The position numbers and the translations under genes were made by a program. Shown here one piece after another: positions 46,489 through 57,684 of a stretch of DNA of 64,000 bases (position 1 is its first letter; each line of letters opens with the position of its first letter). The notes under the pieces were generated by a model, which searched no databases, had not been told where the DNA came from, and worked only from the letters and a program-made list of their open reading frames with translations. This DNA comes from Metellina segmentata (taxonomy: Eukaryota; Arthropoda; Arachnida; Araneae; Tetragnathidae): positions 58,501,359 to 58,565,358 of the forward strand of contig OX375877.1 of NCBI GenBank assembly GCA_947359465.1. The letters are read 5' to 3'.

Positions 46489-47229
46489 CGCCGACCAACC
46501 GGTATAGTGGTTAATGTGTTAGCCTCTAGATCGGACGGTTCCTGGTTCGAATCCGGGTCCGGGCATCGATGTTTGTAAGCGTATGGTGTAGAGTCGGCTG
46601 GTGCAACTTAAATCTGTCGTGGCCGAAAGTCCTCATGTTGGGTTGGTGTGGAAGTTTGGAGAGTGGGGTGCCAGCTCAGGTGTTGCTTCGTCATCTGACC
46701 GTGGTTCAAAATTACGAGGTGTTGTCCTCGAATCTTTCCCTTATCGGACTGATTCCGGACCGTCGTCGGCCGACCAACCGGTATAGTGGTTAAGGTGTTA
46801 GCCTCTAGATCGGAAGGTTCCTGATTCGAATCCGGGTCCGGGCATGGATGTTTGTAAGCGTATGGTGTAGAGGCGGCTGGTGCACCTTAAATCTGTCGTG
46901 GCCGAAAGTCCTCACGTTGGGTTGGCGTGGAAGTTTGGAGAGTGGGGTGGCAGCTCAGGTGTTGCTTCGTCATCTGACCGTGGTTCAAAATTACGAGGTG
47001 TTGTCCTCGGATCTTTCCCTCAAGGGACTGATCCCGGACCGTCGTCAATAGCCCGTTGTGTTGCTCTAGTACGACGTTAACTAAAATTACCAAATTACCC
47101 GGACCGTCGTCAATAGCCCGTAGTGTTGCTCTAGTACGACGTTAACTAAAAATTACCATTACCATTACCTGACCGTCGTCAATAGCCCGTTGTGTTGCTC
47201 TAGTACGACGTTGACTAAAATTACTATTA
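46489..47229 (+). mobile_element. SINE family A multimer between one TSD pair
   Basis: Four pieces in the same orientation: copy A with head and body (46489-46767), cut off after ccggaccgtcgtc; copy B full length with head, body and tail (46768-47097); then two tail-only pieces (about 47098-47166 and 47167-47229), each starting within ccggaccgtcgtcaatagcc. The only flanking duplication is ccttcagtaaattt, at 46475-46488 and 47230-47243, outside the whole array. Boxes A and B are intact in copies A and B (box B ggttcgaatccgg). Confidence 0.9.
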
Positions 47230-47370
47230 CCTTCAGTAAATTTATTCAATTTTAAGAGTAGAACTTTTTTATTCGATTGTTTTTCGGGGTATAAAGGGAA
47301 AGTTTTAGTTCTATAATCTCAGTTTAATTTTGAAAGCATTATTACCCCCTCCCCCCATACATCATTTACG

Positions 47371-47674
47371 GTAAAAGTAATGGTAATTTTAGTTAACGTC
47401 GTACTAGAGCAACACAACGGGCTATTGACGACGGTCTGGGATCAGTCCCTTAAGGGAAAGATCCGAGGACAACACCTCGTAATTTTGAACCACGGTCAGA
47501 TGACGAAGCAACACCTGAGCTGGCACCCCACTCTCCAAACTTCCACGCCAACCCAACGTGAGGACTTTCGGCCACGACAGATTTAAGGTGCACCAGCCGC
47601 CGCTACACCATACGCTTACAAACATCCATGCCCGGACCCGGATTCGAACCAGGAACCTTCCGATCTAGAGGCTA
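47371..47674 (-). mobile_element. SINE family A with TSD, slightly 5'-truncated
   Basis: Body and box B are intact, but the first 30 or so bases of the head including box A are missing. The 12-base duplication acatcatttacg (47359-47370 and 47675-47686) flanks it. It is probably transcriptionally dead from its own promoter. Confidence 0.92.
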
Positions 47675-47689
47675 ACATCATTTACGATT

Positions 47690-48530
47690 AAATCTGATCA
47701 GATGGCACTACTTGATATGATAGTTTTTTTGTCAAACTCAGATTTAAAGTTGGACATTTCATTTTGTTACCTGATCAAAACAAAATTTTCCTTAGAGTTA
47801 TATTTATCAAAAAGTAGTTTTTAGTAATATGACTGAAATTATAATATTTGCGAAAAAATTAGGAATAGAACCCTAATGTACTAATAGAAATGGTTCTGAT
47901 TGAACATATACAGGTGGTCACGATTCCCTGTCTTTCACCACGTTGGTAACGAACACAGATAGGTTACAAGAATAGTTGTTCTTGTGTTCTCGTTGCTACT
48001 TGTTCTAGTGAACGAACATCGAGGGAGAACAATGCCCGAGTTCTGATACGATTAACAACATGAAATACTGGGTTGGGTGCTATTCTGAAAAAGAATACGA
48101 AGAAGGTTAGATTACAAGCGTAGGCGAGCAGGGAGCGGACTCCTCCTAGTATTTTAAATAAATGTCCATGTTTATTTTAGGTGTGTGCAGTGTCCCTCCG
48201 TTCTTGGTCCCTACAACACACACTGTCAATCAAATTAGACATCGCTCGGTCATTCTGTCACAGGGAAAACTGAAATTTTCATCCAATGAATTCACTTACA
48301 TCTTATGATTCTTGCACATTGTTTATATGTAATTAACTGATACTATTAATTTAAACAGCTACATCGTTTGTCTTATTACCATAAATGTATTATACATTTT
48401 TAATAAAATTATCTAAATATCTTTTGGATATAAATCTGTATGGGTGTATAGTATTTATCCCTCTGGGTATCATTCACTATAAAGAGGTTTTCTATACTAT
48501 GAGCCATGAGATACAACAAGGATACTCTGT
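47690..48530. other. No gene seen
   Basis: Mixed sequence with no supported frame or repeat. Confidence 0.4.
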
Positions 48531-48563
48531 GTTACGTGCAGTGCTGTAGTCGTAAATAAATCA

Positions 48564-48985
48564 GAGGGTATACCATGGGGGCCCCTGCACAAGTATAGTC
48601 AGGGCCCCATGGTATGCCCTCTGATGGTACACTCTTTGTATGGTACACTCTGATACCCGCAGAATTTTTTCCATGGGGAGGGTATACCATGGGGGCCCCT
48701 GCACAAGTATAGTCAGGGCCCCATGGTATGCCCTCTGATGGTACACTCTTTGTATGGTACACTCTGATACCCGCAGAATTTTTTCTATGGGGAGGGTATA
48801 CCATGGGGGCCCCTGCACAAGTATAGTCAGGGCCCCATGGTATGCCCTCTGATGGTACACTCTTTGTATGGTACACTCTGATACCCGCAGAATTTTTTCC
48901 ATGGGGGCCCCTGCACAAGTATAGTCAGGGCCCCATGGTATGCCCTCTGATGGTACACTCTGATACCCGCAGAATTTTTTCCATG
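48564..48985. repeat. 114-bp tandem repeat, over three copies
   Basis: Each unit starts gagggtataccatggggg. It contains the self-complementary pair ccatgggggcccctg / cagggccccatgg around a short loop. The minus-strand 128-codon frame across it is repetitive and not a gene. Confidence 0.93.
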
Positions 48986-49070
48986 GGGAGGCGAAACATG
49001 TACTTACTACTTATACCTTCCACGGGGGGGGAGGGGGAGTAAAAAACTTTACACACACGCACATACATGT

Positions 49071-49121
<51 letters not shown>

Positions 49122-49149
49122 TTTAACTAAACCCGCGCTCACAAACGGC

Positions 49150-49741
49150 CGTGAAACATGGTAATATTTCAATTGTTCTTAAAAGAGGCTTTCATTTTTT
49201 TGGAACAACTTGGTTGTTTTCATTGGTCCCTCAAACCCAGAATAGTGCACATTTGATCTATACCAAAACGTCAACAGATCCTTTTTACCTCCTTTTCTAC
49301 ACGGCGAATATCCACTGTATTTATATTTTCTGGATCAAGCATGGAGATATCCTTCAAAAGACAATTTTCTTCATTAGCATCAGAACAAGTCTGAATTTCA
49401 TTCTATCGACATTACTTTGAATGAATTGCTTTTTATTAAAAGGTACGATTTTGGAATTATGTACCAAGGTGATATTTTGAAATAGAAACCCAGAATAGTG
49501 CACATTTTATCTATACCAAAACGTCAACAGATCCTTTTTACCTCCTTTTCTACACGGCGAATATCCACTGTATTTATATTTTCTGGATCAAGCATGGAGA
49601 TATCCTTCAAAAGACAATTTTCTTCATTAGCATCAGAACAAGTCTGAATTTCATTCTATTGACATTACTTTGAATGAATTGCTTTTTATTAAAAGGTACG
49701 ATTTTGGAATTATGCACCAAGGTGATATTTTGAAATAGAAA
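49150..49741 (-). pseudogene. hAT transposase fragment, tandemly duplicated
   Basis: Homologous to the 30860-31218 minus-strand fragment. The second 253-bp copy (49489-49741) repeats the first with few changes, so the duplication is more recent than the element. No intact frame. Confidence 0.5.
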
Positions 49742-50241
49742 CTTTTCTTTTGCTTCTACAGCTATCTGCGTTTCACGTGATGTTTCGCGCGATGTTTTCT
49801 TGGGAAAACAAAGCGCTGTTCGTAGATTTTAATAAAAAGCAGAGATACGGAATTTGCTGGAAAAACCAGAGGGTATAAGGCGTATACCGCCATATACCCT
49901 CCACTACAGCCCTGGTTACGTGACAAATGAAATTAATTTGGTTGATCTATTAGATTGATATACTCAGAAGTTTTTTTTATCGCAGTTGCAAAATAGTTTT
50001 GTATTGTAGAAAGTACAGTCCCTACGAAGGGTTGGAAACCTTCACGGAATCGAAATGACTGTCCAGAAACTCGGTTGAATCTCAAACTGTCCCTGAATTT
50101 CAGAGAAAGCTATCAACCGAGTGTACACTCCAAAATAGTTATTTCTATTGCTCGTGACTTCGTGTACATCTGTCGGAATGTCCGTTCCCCACTACTACCC
50201 CATTTCAATTCAGTACGTAAATATGTCAGTCTGTTGAGAGC

Positions 50242-50456
50242 GATTGACGTGTTGATTTATTTGTGGGCGTGTCTTTTTTCTTTACTCTTTGTTATCTCCT
50301 CTTTAAGTGAAGATTTAAAAAAGAGTTTCAAATTGTGAAAATGCACAAGATTGACGTGTTGATTTATTTGTGGGCGTGTCTTTTTTCTTTACTCTTTGTT
50401 ATCTCCTCTTTAAGTGAAGATTTAAAAAAGAGTTTCAAATTGTGAAAATGCACAAG
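50242..50456. repeat. Exact 107-bp tandem duplication
   Basis: Two copies beginning gattgacgtgttgatttatt at 50242 and 50349. I see no differences, which suggests a recent event or an assembly artefact. Confidence 0.9.
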
Positions 50457-52290
50457 AGCCGACTAACAGGTGTGCATGTAAACCGCCGAAGAAAATTAAT
50501 GGTCTGTTTATAAGGATAAGGGGACGCAGGATGAGAATTTCAAAGGCTTGCTTGCTTAAGAAGATCAATACACTGATCAATGTAATTGGTGTAGATCTAT
50601 ATTTTCGGTTAAAGTACGAAGGCTTAGGAGCTGTAAAAACACATATGAAATACAAAAATCACAAGGAGAAGGCAAATACTTCAATTCATACTCTACTAAT
50701 TAATCGTTTTTTTTTTTAAATATTCAACCGAAGGATATAAAGTGGTAAAAGTGGAGGTTCTCTCAGTTTTTCTCAGTGCAAAGTTTGTTATAATAGTTTT
50801 GATTGTTATTCAAAGCTTATTCGTACTATTTTCGAAGACAGTAACACGGCTTAAATGTTTTCTTGTGGGAGAACCAAGGCCACGGCCATTACATTAAATG
50901 TACTCGGTCCATTTGCCCATATACGGTGTAGTAAATGGTATAAATGAGTCCTTGTATTTTTCAGTTTCTTCTGATGCCTCCAATGTAAGAAACATCAAAA
51001 CTTTTCCATGCACAGTCCAAAACTTTAGTAAAAAAAGTGAAGTATGCCGGAAAATATATTGGATTTTTGCGAACAACCTTATGAAACTTCACTGTCTATA
51101 TATAATAGTATCAAAAATAGTATTGAAAGTAACAATTTTTCCCTTAAAAAAATAAGTGATTTTGTGCTAATAACGCATCAGTCAACTATATGGAATACAT
51201 AACTCCGTATTTGCTAAGTTGCTTGTCTTAAGAAAGGCAACAACTCCTTAAGGTACGATATTAAATGCCTCGTTCTAAAAATATTCAGTGACTTTGGTAC
51301 ATCTCCAAAATCAATACAAAGTTTAAAAAAAAGTTCAAAACAAATTACATAGTTCTTACAGCATACAAAGTTGCTGAAAGAAGTGAAACACGAGGTTAAA
51401 GCAAACGGAAAATGTCACATTATTAACAATTGTCTTAAGAAAGGCAACAACTCCTTAAGGTACGATATTAAATGCATTGTTCTTAAAATATTCAGTGACT
51501 TTGGTTCATCTCCAAAACGAGAAATCAATTATAAAGATTGTGAATTCGTCAATATTGAGCGTAAATAGGTATTGCGTCATGCAACAAAGAGATGTCTATC
51601 TCTTCTACCAGCTGTTGAGCAGATTGCGTATAATTATTTTACTTTGAAAATTAATTTAGCTTTTCAAGCTTACTTTCAATCCAAAAGAAGATAACACTGT
51701 TCTGATATAATTTGAAAGTTTTTCGACCATAATACTATTTTTGAGTCTGGAATAAAGTTTTCTTTGCCGGAATGCTAACATATTTTTTCTTCGCAATGTC
51801 CTACCTCCATTTGATCACGCTGGAATTGGAGAATGATTCATGCTTATCATTAGATGTTGACGAAATAAGGTGAAGCTTATTAAACCAATTAGAATCTCGA
51901 GTACCAGATGGATTCTTTGGCAATAATGTAAGATCCATTCCATGAACACACAGAGTTTTTCGTGTGTTTCACATGGTGTTTCCTGCTCTGAACAAAGAGC
52001 AAACGGATGACAAAATATGGACAGAATGCTTGAAACAGCATGGAAAATCGGTCGAGCTAATAAAAACTACGGCTTTCCTTTAGTCTGTCTTTGCGATCAA
52101 TGTCTACCCAGAAAGAGGTTTTAATTGCATGAATAGTATATGGACGAAGGACAGGAACAAAATACATGTCAACTTGGTAAAGGTAGAATTTAAAGTCAGG
52201 CTAAATACTGAATCATGTATAGAATTTTATGAACTTTCTTAATGTAGACCCACTTTGGAAAAAATTGGTGAACGCAGCAGAATGAAATGA
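50457..52290 (+). pseudogene. hAT transposase pseudogene, most of the protein visible
   Basis: In order: a BED/TTF-like zinc-finger remnant (YEGLGAVKTHMKYKNHKEK, near 50600-50665); a segment reading MFSCGRTKATAITLNVLGPF near 50855; YFSVSSDASNVRNIKTFP (near 50955), corresponding to the first catalytic aspartate in 'F...TDASN'; NNCLKKGNNSLRYDIKCIVL (near 51420); LRHATKRCLSLLPAVEQI (near 51565), the usual 'LRHVPTRWLSLLPA' block; and the C-terminal RGFNCMNSIWTKDRNKIHVN (near 52115). This is a hAT-superfamily transposase of the kind abundant in spiders. Many stops and frame changes; 51222-51312 is an extra duplicated piece of the middle block. Confidence 0.8.
51222..51520 (+). repeat. Duplicated block within the hAT pseudogene
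   Basis: gtcttaagaaaggcaacaac...ggtacgatattaaatgc occurs at 51228 and again at 51433, about 90 bases each, with small differences. Confidence 0.85.
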
Positions 52291-52299
52291 AATACTATT

Positions 52300-53100
52300 G
52301 GAAAAGCTCATATTTAATTTTAGATTTATTGTTATTAGATTTTAGAGATTTATTTTTTTACTATGTATTTAAGAGGACTATCAGGCTCGTAAAATTATTA
52401 AAATAAAAATAGTTTTTACATGTTTTTTTTTACAAAAAAAATTTATTCGGAAAGCTAGGTATGTTACATTAAAAGTGGTTTCTCAGTGAAGAATATTCTG
52501 AAAATTACACAAATAAATCAAGCATAAAGAAATAGTTCAAGAGAACATCCATTGCTCAGCACAAATCAACTAGGAACTAGAGATACTGGGAGTGTTGGAT
52601 GTGTGTTACGGGCTCAAAATACGAGTATAAGCAAAATATGCTTCCTCGTCGTATTGCATCATTTGGATATTTATGTCATCAAAATTTTTTTCATCTTTCG
52701 TATGATTTGCATTCAAAATAAGCCTCAAACAGTGCAATTCTCTGAATGCGTGATAAATTCATCTTTCAATGAAGAACAAAACGACGTGGAACTTTATTAT
52801 CGCACAACTTGAGTGCGAAGAAAATCAAACGATAAAAAATAAAGAGTTGATAAAACTATAAGCAGACGATAAAATTCAATAATAAAAAATAAAAAAACAC
52901 GTGCAATAAATATTTTTAAAGTTAAAGTACTGGAACTTTTAGGACACCATGTATAAACGAGAAACAGTAGCAAACTATGTTCTTTTTCACATTCAGAACA
53001 GAAGTCAAGTAATATCTTAGTCTTTTAAGCCCCTACTTCTTTTCTTTTTGTATTCGTATTCTAAGTGTGTGGGGAGACAGCAGCATGCTGGGCAATCCAT
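52300..53100. other. No gene seen
   Basis: AT-rich. The 86-codon plus-strand frame at 52552-52812 matches nothing I recognise. Confidence 0.4.
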
Positions 53101-53114
53101 GAGGGATTTTGCCT

Positions 53115-53195
53115 TGGGGTTCAATTTTGGAGCCAAATTTGGCCCTTGCTCCATAAAGCGCCCAAAACAACCAACCAGCCTTTGGTTGTGGAAGC
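53115..53195 (+). mobile_element. SINE family B fragment
   Basis: gccaaatttggcccttgctc and cataaagcgcccaaaacaac, the reverse of the family B motif. It accounts for part of the 148-codon minus-strand frame 53033-53479, which I do not regard as a gene. Confidence 0.45.
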
Positions 53196-53449
53196 TGTAA
53201 GGCTTCCCGATTTAACTGAAGAATAATAAAATATTGCCACAGAGCCAAATTACTTTTATAACATACAAACAGTATTTTTAGATAAATAGAATAGTCCACC
53301 CGGCCCCGACTTGGAGTCAGTTCAGCAAAGACACGATAGTTAAACCCAAGGTTACTTAAGGGGAAAGGGTAGGAGCCCACAGAGCAGGTTTGGAAGTGGA
53401 GGAAACTTAATGTCACTCGGAGGAATTGGAGGTTATAGAGAGATTCATC

Positions 53450-53710
53450 GAAACATAACTCTGAAGACCTGTGTTGCATAGATCGATTTTTCTTATAGAG
53501 GTAAAGCTACGAAAGGTTCTTAATCAGTGAAAAACAGTAAGGGAACTCCCAGTACTCTGAAAGCAGTGCTCTCCGCTGAGTGACAACGACGGGGTACTTA
53601 CTCGCTGCAAACCACATTCCGCAACGTGACGTCATAGGCTTGACCCCTCTTGTCGCGTAGAAGAGACAATACCTGGTGGACCGAGCAACTCCTTTGCTAG
53701 CCTTGCTCTT
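53450..53710. repeat. Dispersed repeat with TGACGTCA, copy 1
   Basis: aactctgaagacctgtgttg, gcagtgctctccgctgagtg and cacattccgcaacgtgacgt run in the same order as in 56080-56330. The palindrome TGACGTCA is at 53627-53634. Family unknown; an LTR is possible. Confidence 0.65.
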
Positions 53711-53759
53711 AAGCAGCCTTGAGATAAGGTTCCTACTTGCAAACGTTTGTTATTTGCTA

Positions 53760-54482
53760 TGAAAAACTTTCCTATTATATTTGCTTCTCTCTTTAATTTC
53801 TCTTTCAAATTTAGTTCTAAATTTCTCTTAAGATTCTTTATTTTTTAATAGACATAATATCTTTTCTCTTTAAGGGGATTTCTCTTTAGGCGACCAAAAT
53901 CAATTACATCAACGATAGTCAATGATTGAAGCCACAAATTGATTGTGTAGGAGGCGAATGACGTGATTGTCAATCGATTGATGAACATTGATAGAAATTT
54001 TTATTAATGGACATTCAAGAGCGCCATTGGCGGCGACGATTGACTGTACAAAATACGCAATTGTCAATCGTTCCAACAGTAGGTCTTTTTTTTAATTCTG
54101 AAGGTCATGTTAATATCTTCGCGATCGTTAAAGATAGAGTAAAAATTTCAACGGATTGAAATCATCGGGAAAATTTACACCAGATCGATACCTTAAATGT
54201 GATTTTCTGTAAATAAATAATTTTTCAGTTGAAACTTTTATATATGTGCAATACGAATTTGGCCGCATTTGACCAAGATATTCATTACGAACACAAAAAA
54301 GTCCTATTTATCCCGTTTTATAGAAAATATATATCTCAAATAAAGTACTTAGTTGCCTTAATTTAATGCTTTATATAAATAGCCTTTAAAAAAAGGATGA
54401 AAATTCAATAGCATTCGATGTTTTGAAGATATAGTAATACCCGAAAGTTGAAAGTATATATATATATAGTAGTAAGTATATA

Positions 54483-54519
<37 letters not shown>

Positions 54520-55020
54520 TATTTAATTCTTTTTTGACTTTCAACTTTGTTACCAAATCTTTCTTGAAATTCCTCATTCGGAATTCCATGATTATTTAAA
54601 GTTTTCAGTCTTCTCGGAGATAGTTGAAGGACATTTTCAAGGGCTCATTTACAATATTTCTGTTTTCTAATCAGCATTAGGAAGCTCTCGGATTGAAATC
54701 AGCTTCAAATGGAGGAGAATTTTAGAAGTTGTAGCAGTTTTACTCAATACCTTTCTTCTATGAAATCCCAAAATTTCATTCCTATGGTCATGCCCACTGT
54801 CGTTTTCCAAGAAATGAACATAACTAATTCTCGAGTAATGATGCTCGAATGATCTTTTTCTTTTGTACTTTGCACAAACCATGCATTTTTCGAACACTCA
54901 TAGGCGGCAAATCTACGAAACAGTATGTGAGGTTCTCCGGCCAACCCAGGGAAGAACATCCTATTGAGACGCTGGTTGGGGTGTCCTTGAAAGGTCATCT
55001 GGGCCATGACACTGCAATCT
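53760..55020. other. No gene seen; TA microsatellites
   Basis: AT-rich with TA runs near 54455-54514. Minus-strand frames of 76-87 codons at 54667-55007 overlap in different frames and are not recognised. Confidence 0.4.
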
Positions 55021-55142
55021 AGAGTGCAGTGGCCTGCAGAAGAAAAGGGGAGTGGGAAAAAAGAGGGATTCGACCAGCAGAGACCAAGGAGGACGGACTG
55101 AAGAGGGGATCTCTGCTGCTAATTTGACTGGCTATTGTAATA

Positions 55143-55731
55143 CACACTATCCTACAATAATGGACTGGACGGCAGCGGATTTGCATAAAACTTGCATACT
55201 TGTTTTTTGGGTGGGAGGGTGTTTTTCGTGGTATGGTCTGGGACTTTTGCATGTTGTTCTTGGTCAATTGAACGCCGACGCCTACATGAACATTTTGGAC
55301 ATTCAGGTGCTTCCTACGCTCTGGTAATTTTATGGAATGGACGAATGTTACTTGCAGGACGACAACGCTCCATGTCATGTTGCAGCCTCTGTCAAGCAGT
55401 GTCTGTCAAGCAAGACATGGATGTAAAATGTCTTCCCTGGCCTGCTCAGAGTCCTGACCTTAACACCATAGAATATTTGTGGGACGGTTTAGAGCGACGC
55501 TTACGAACCAGGGAACCCCGTCCGAAATCTACAGCTGAGCTGGCGACATTCTTGCAGCAAGAATGGACACAAATAGCCCTAGCTGCGTATCAAAACCTTG
55601 TTGAAAGTATGCCCAGAAGGGTTGCTAGCGTAATTGCAGTAAGTGTGTGGGACTATTCCCTATTAAAGCATGTATGCTTTCCCTTATACCATCACATCTT
55701 GCTGTCCGGTCCATTATTGTAGGGTAGTGTA
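55143..55731 (+). mobile_element. Short Tc1-like element, second copy
   Basis: Ends cacactatcctacaataatg and, reverse-complemented, cactaccctacaataatgg, with TA at both edges. Same layout as the 21103-22912 copy once its SINEs are removed. Confidence 0.88.
55215..55665 (+). pseudogene. Tc1-like transposase C-terminal part
   Basis: GLLHVVLGQLNADAYMNILD and DECYLQDDNAPCHVAASVKQ in one frame; QDMDVKCLPWPAQSPDLNTI, EYLWDGLERRLRTREPRPKS and NLVESMPRRVASVIAV in another. The second catalytic D (LQDDNAPCH) and last E (NTIE) are kept. The repeated tctgtcaagca near 55387 and 55399 coincides with the frame change. N-terminal two thirds deleted. Confidence 0.88.
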
Positions 55732-55939
55732 TATATCTATACCAAGAAGTGTTTAATAAATGTATGTAAATACATCTATGTAGAAGTGTGGCCCTCTCCA
55801 GTAGATTAAACGAACCACTCACTGACCAGGTAGAGAAAAGAGATGGTAAGACACAGCCCATTCGGTGCTTTCCAGTAATTTTGCAAATTACAACTGCACA
55901 GCTCCATATACTTACTACAGGACATCTGTTATATAGAAC

Positions 55940-56145
55940 TCAAATAGATGTAGAACTATCTTGTTTTCCGTACGGATAGATGTAGAAATATCTCGTTTTC
56001 CTTTCAAATAGATGTAGAACTATCAACGGTTCTTAAAACAAAGATAAACAGAAAGTGAATCAAAAACGTTTATTTACCTCGAAACACTAAACTCTGAAGA
56101 CCTGTATTATAAAGGTCGACTTTTCAAATAGATGTAAAACTATGA
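55940..56145. repeat. Dispersed ATAGATGTAGAACTATC units
   Basis: The 17-base motif, with small changes, occurs at about 55945, 55976, 56008 and 56129. Confidence 0.7.
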
Positions 56146-56340
56146 AACGTTTTTAAAACAGTGAAAATAAATAAGAGAACTTATCGTATTCTAAAAGCAG
56201 TACTTTGCACTGAGAGACATTGACAAGACACTGGCTCGCTGGAAAACGTATTCCTTCACGTGACGTCATAAGGTCCTCCCTCGTTTCCTGGAGAAAAGAA
56301 CAAAGGCTGATGGACCAACCTGTCTTCTTTACAAACATTG
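56080..56340. repeat. Dispersed repeat with TGACGTCA, copy 2
   Basis: aaactctgaagacctgtatt, agcagtactttgcactgaga, then ttcacgtgacgtcataaggt. TGACGTCA at 56261-56268 is conserved with copy 1 (53627) while much of the surrounding sequence has diverged. Confidence 0.65.
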
Positions 56341-56484
56341 GGTTTAACCAGCCTGTTCACTAAAAATCGTACGCGCACAATAAAAACGTTGTAGAGAATA
56401 TATTGACCTTAGGCCATACAAGATGCGGTGTTCCAAACATTTTATCAGGCCGGTAGGCCAGATGAGATCCATCATATATTCCTA

Positions 56485-56695
56485 GGTTGAGTGGTTATTT
56501 TGGAATTTGATGCCACAACACCCTTATTTGGCCAAGCTCTGCCATACACAAGACAACGTCCAGAAAGGAATGTTGTGAATTGGGAAAAATAGGAATTGGG
56601 GAACAAAGTAGGGGGATGAAAGAAAAAGATCGTCTGTGTAATCACGGTAACGCGATTCCCGTGTTTACTAAACACAGTAAATCCCACAGACGTTT
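56485..56695 (-). mobile_element. SINE family B copy
   Basis: ttatttggccaagctctgcc then aatgttgtgaattggg and the agaaaaagatcgtctgtg stretch shared with 3717-3935. Confidence 0.55.
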
Positions 56696-56698
56696 TTG

Positions 56699-56996
56699 GG
56701 TAGGTAGCTCTAGATCGAAAGGTTCCTGGTTGGAATCCGAGTCAGTGCAAGGATGTTTGTAAGTGCATGTTGTAGATGCGGCTGGTGCACCTTAAATGTG
56801 TCGAGGTAGAAAGTCCTCACATTGGGTAGGTGAAGAGGTTTAGAGAGTGGGGTTCCAGCTCAGGTGTTGCCTCGTCATCTGACCGTGGATCAAAATTACG
56901 TGGTGTTGACCTCGGATATTTCCCTTAGAGGATTGATCCCGGACAGCCGTCAATAGCCCGTTGTGTTGCTCTAGTACGCGGCGTTAATTAAAAATT
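56699..56996 (+). mobile_element. SINE family A, head partly deleted
   Basis: Starts within the head at agctctagatcgaaaggttc; box B is altered (ggttggaatcc). Body and 3' end (ctctagtacgcggcgttaat) are present. Confidence 0.88.
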
Positions 56997-57009
56997 ATAA
57001 AATCATTTA

Positions 57010-57303
57010 AGTAGGTAGGTATTTAATTAACGTTCCACTGGAACAACAACAAAGCGTGCTGTTCGCAACCGACCGCAATCAAACACGAAGGGAATGAACC
57101 GAAGACAACGCCACGTAATTTGGACGAGGTCACACCTGAGATTCCACCTCACTCTCCGAAATTCCACACCATGCCAATGTGAGGACATTTGAGGGCGCGA
57201 TATATTTAACGTGCACCAGCCCTCCTTGTACACGATGGTCTCTGGTCGAACTCGCAACTCTTCGGTTGCCAATACGTTACTCTTCCAACCGGGCTACCGG
57301 AAC
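57010..57303 (-). mobile_element. SINE family A body with another tRNA-like head
   Basis: In reverse complement the head reads ggttccggtagcccggttgg, then gcgagttcgaccag (box B). The body (gtgcacgttaaatatatcgc to gttccactggaacaaca) is diverged family A. The head resembles that of 23062-23330. Confidence 0.75.
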
Positions 57304-57320
57304 CACCAGATATTCTTAGG

Positions 57321-57650
57321 TAATGGTAATGGTAATTTTAGTTAACATCGTACTAGTGCAACACAACGGAATATTGACGACGGTCCGGGATCAATCCCTT
57401 AATGAAAAGATCCATAGACAACACCATGGAATTTTGAACCACGGTCAGATGACGAGGCAATGCCTGAGCTGGCACCCCACTCTTCAAACTTCCACACCAA
57501 CCCAACGTGAGGACTTTCGGCCACGACAGATTTAAGGTGCACCAGCCGCCTCTACACCATACGCTTACAAACATCCATGCCCGGATTCGAACCCGGAACC
57601 TTCCGATCTAGAGGCTAACACCTTAACCACTATACCGGTTGGTCGGCAGT
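57321..57650 (-). mobile_element. SINE family A, full length with TSD
   Basis: Head, body and GGTAAT tail all present. The 10-base duplication tattcttagg (57311-57320 and 57651-57660) flanks it. Boxes A and B are intact on the minus strand, making it one of the best-preserved copies. Confidence 0.95.
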
Positions 57651-57684
57651 TATTCTTAGGAAAGGACAGATTTAACATTTCCAA

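Larger units (their letters stand above)
48539..49914 (-). mobile_element. hAT element (cagtgctgtag family), 8-bp TSD, internally expanded
   Basis: Starts cagtgctgtagtcg and ends ccactacagccctg. The exact duplication gttacgtg (48531-48538 and 49915-49922) gives the limits. Relative to the 30265 copy, two internal expansions have occurred: a 114-bp unit repeated at 48564, 48678 and 48792 plus a partial unit, and a 253-bp unit repeated at 49236 and 49489. A (TA)n tract at 49075-49118 lies between them. Confidence 0.93.

Noticed and set aside
46494..46570. tRNA-like sequence (cgaccaaccggtatagtgg ... ggttcgaatccgggtcc)
   Set aside because: Boxes A and B are good, but the acceptor arms do not pair and the SINE body follows directly, so it is a SINE promoter, not a tRNA gene.
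46569..47080. Several 60-75 codon frames such as those starting MFVSVWCRGG and MHLKSVVAES
   Set aside because: They are translations of the SINE body and recur wherever the SINE occurs; such frames are often annotated as hypothetical proteins but are not genes.
48532..48918. 128-codon repetitive frame
   Set aside because: It lies in the 114-bp tandem repeat inside a hAT element; periodicity reflects DNA repetition only.
52552..52812. 86-codon frame as a small host gene
   Set aside because: No initiation context, domain or repeat-free conservation evidence; composition is like its AT-rich flanks.
53033..53479. 148-codon minus-strand frame
   Set aside because: It runs through a SINE family B fragment and an unidentified repeat, with no domain signature.
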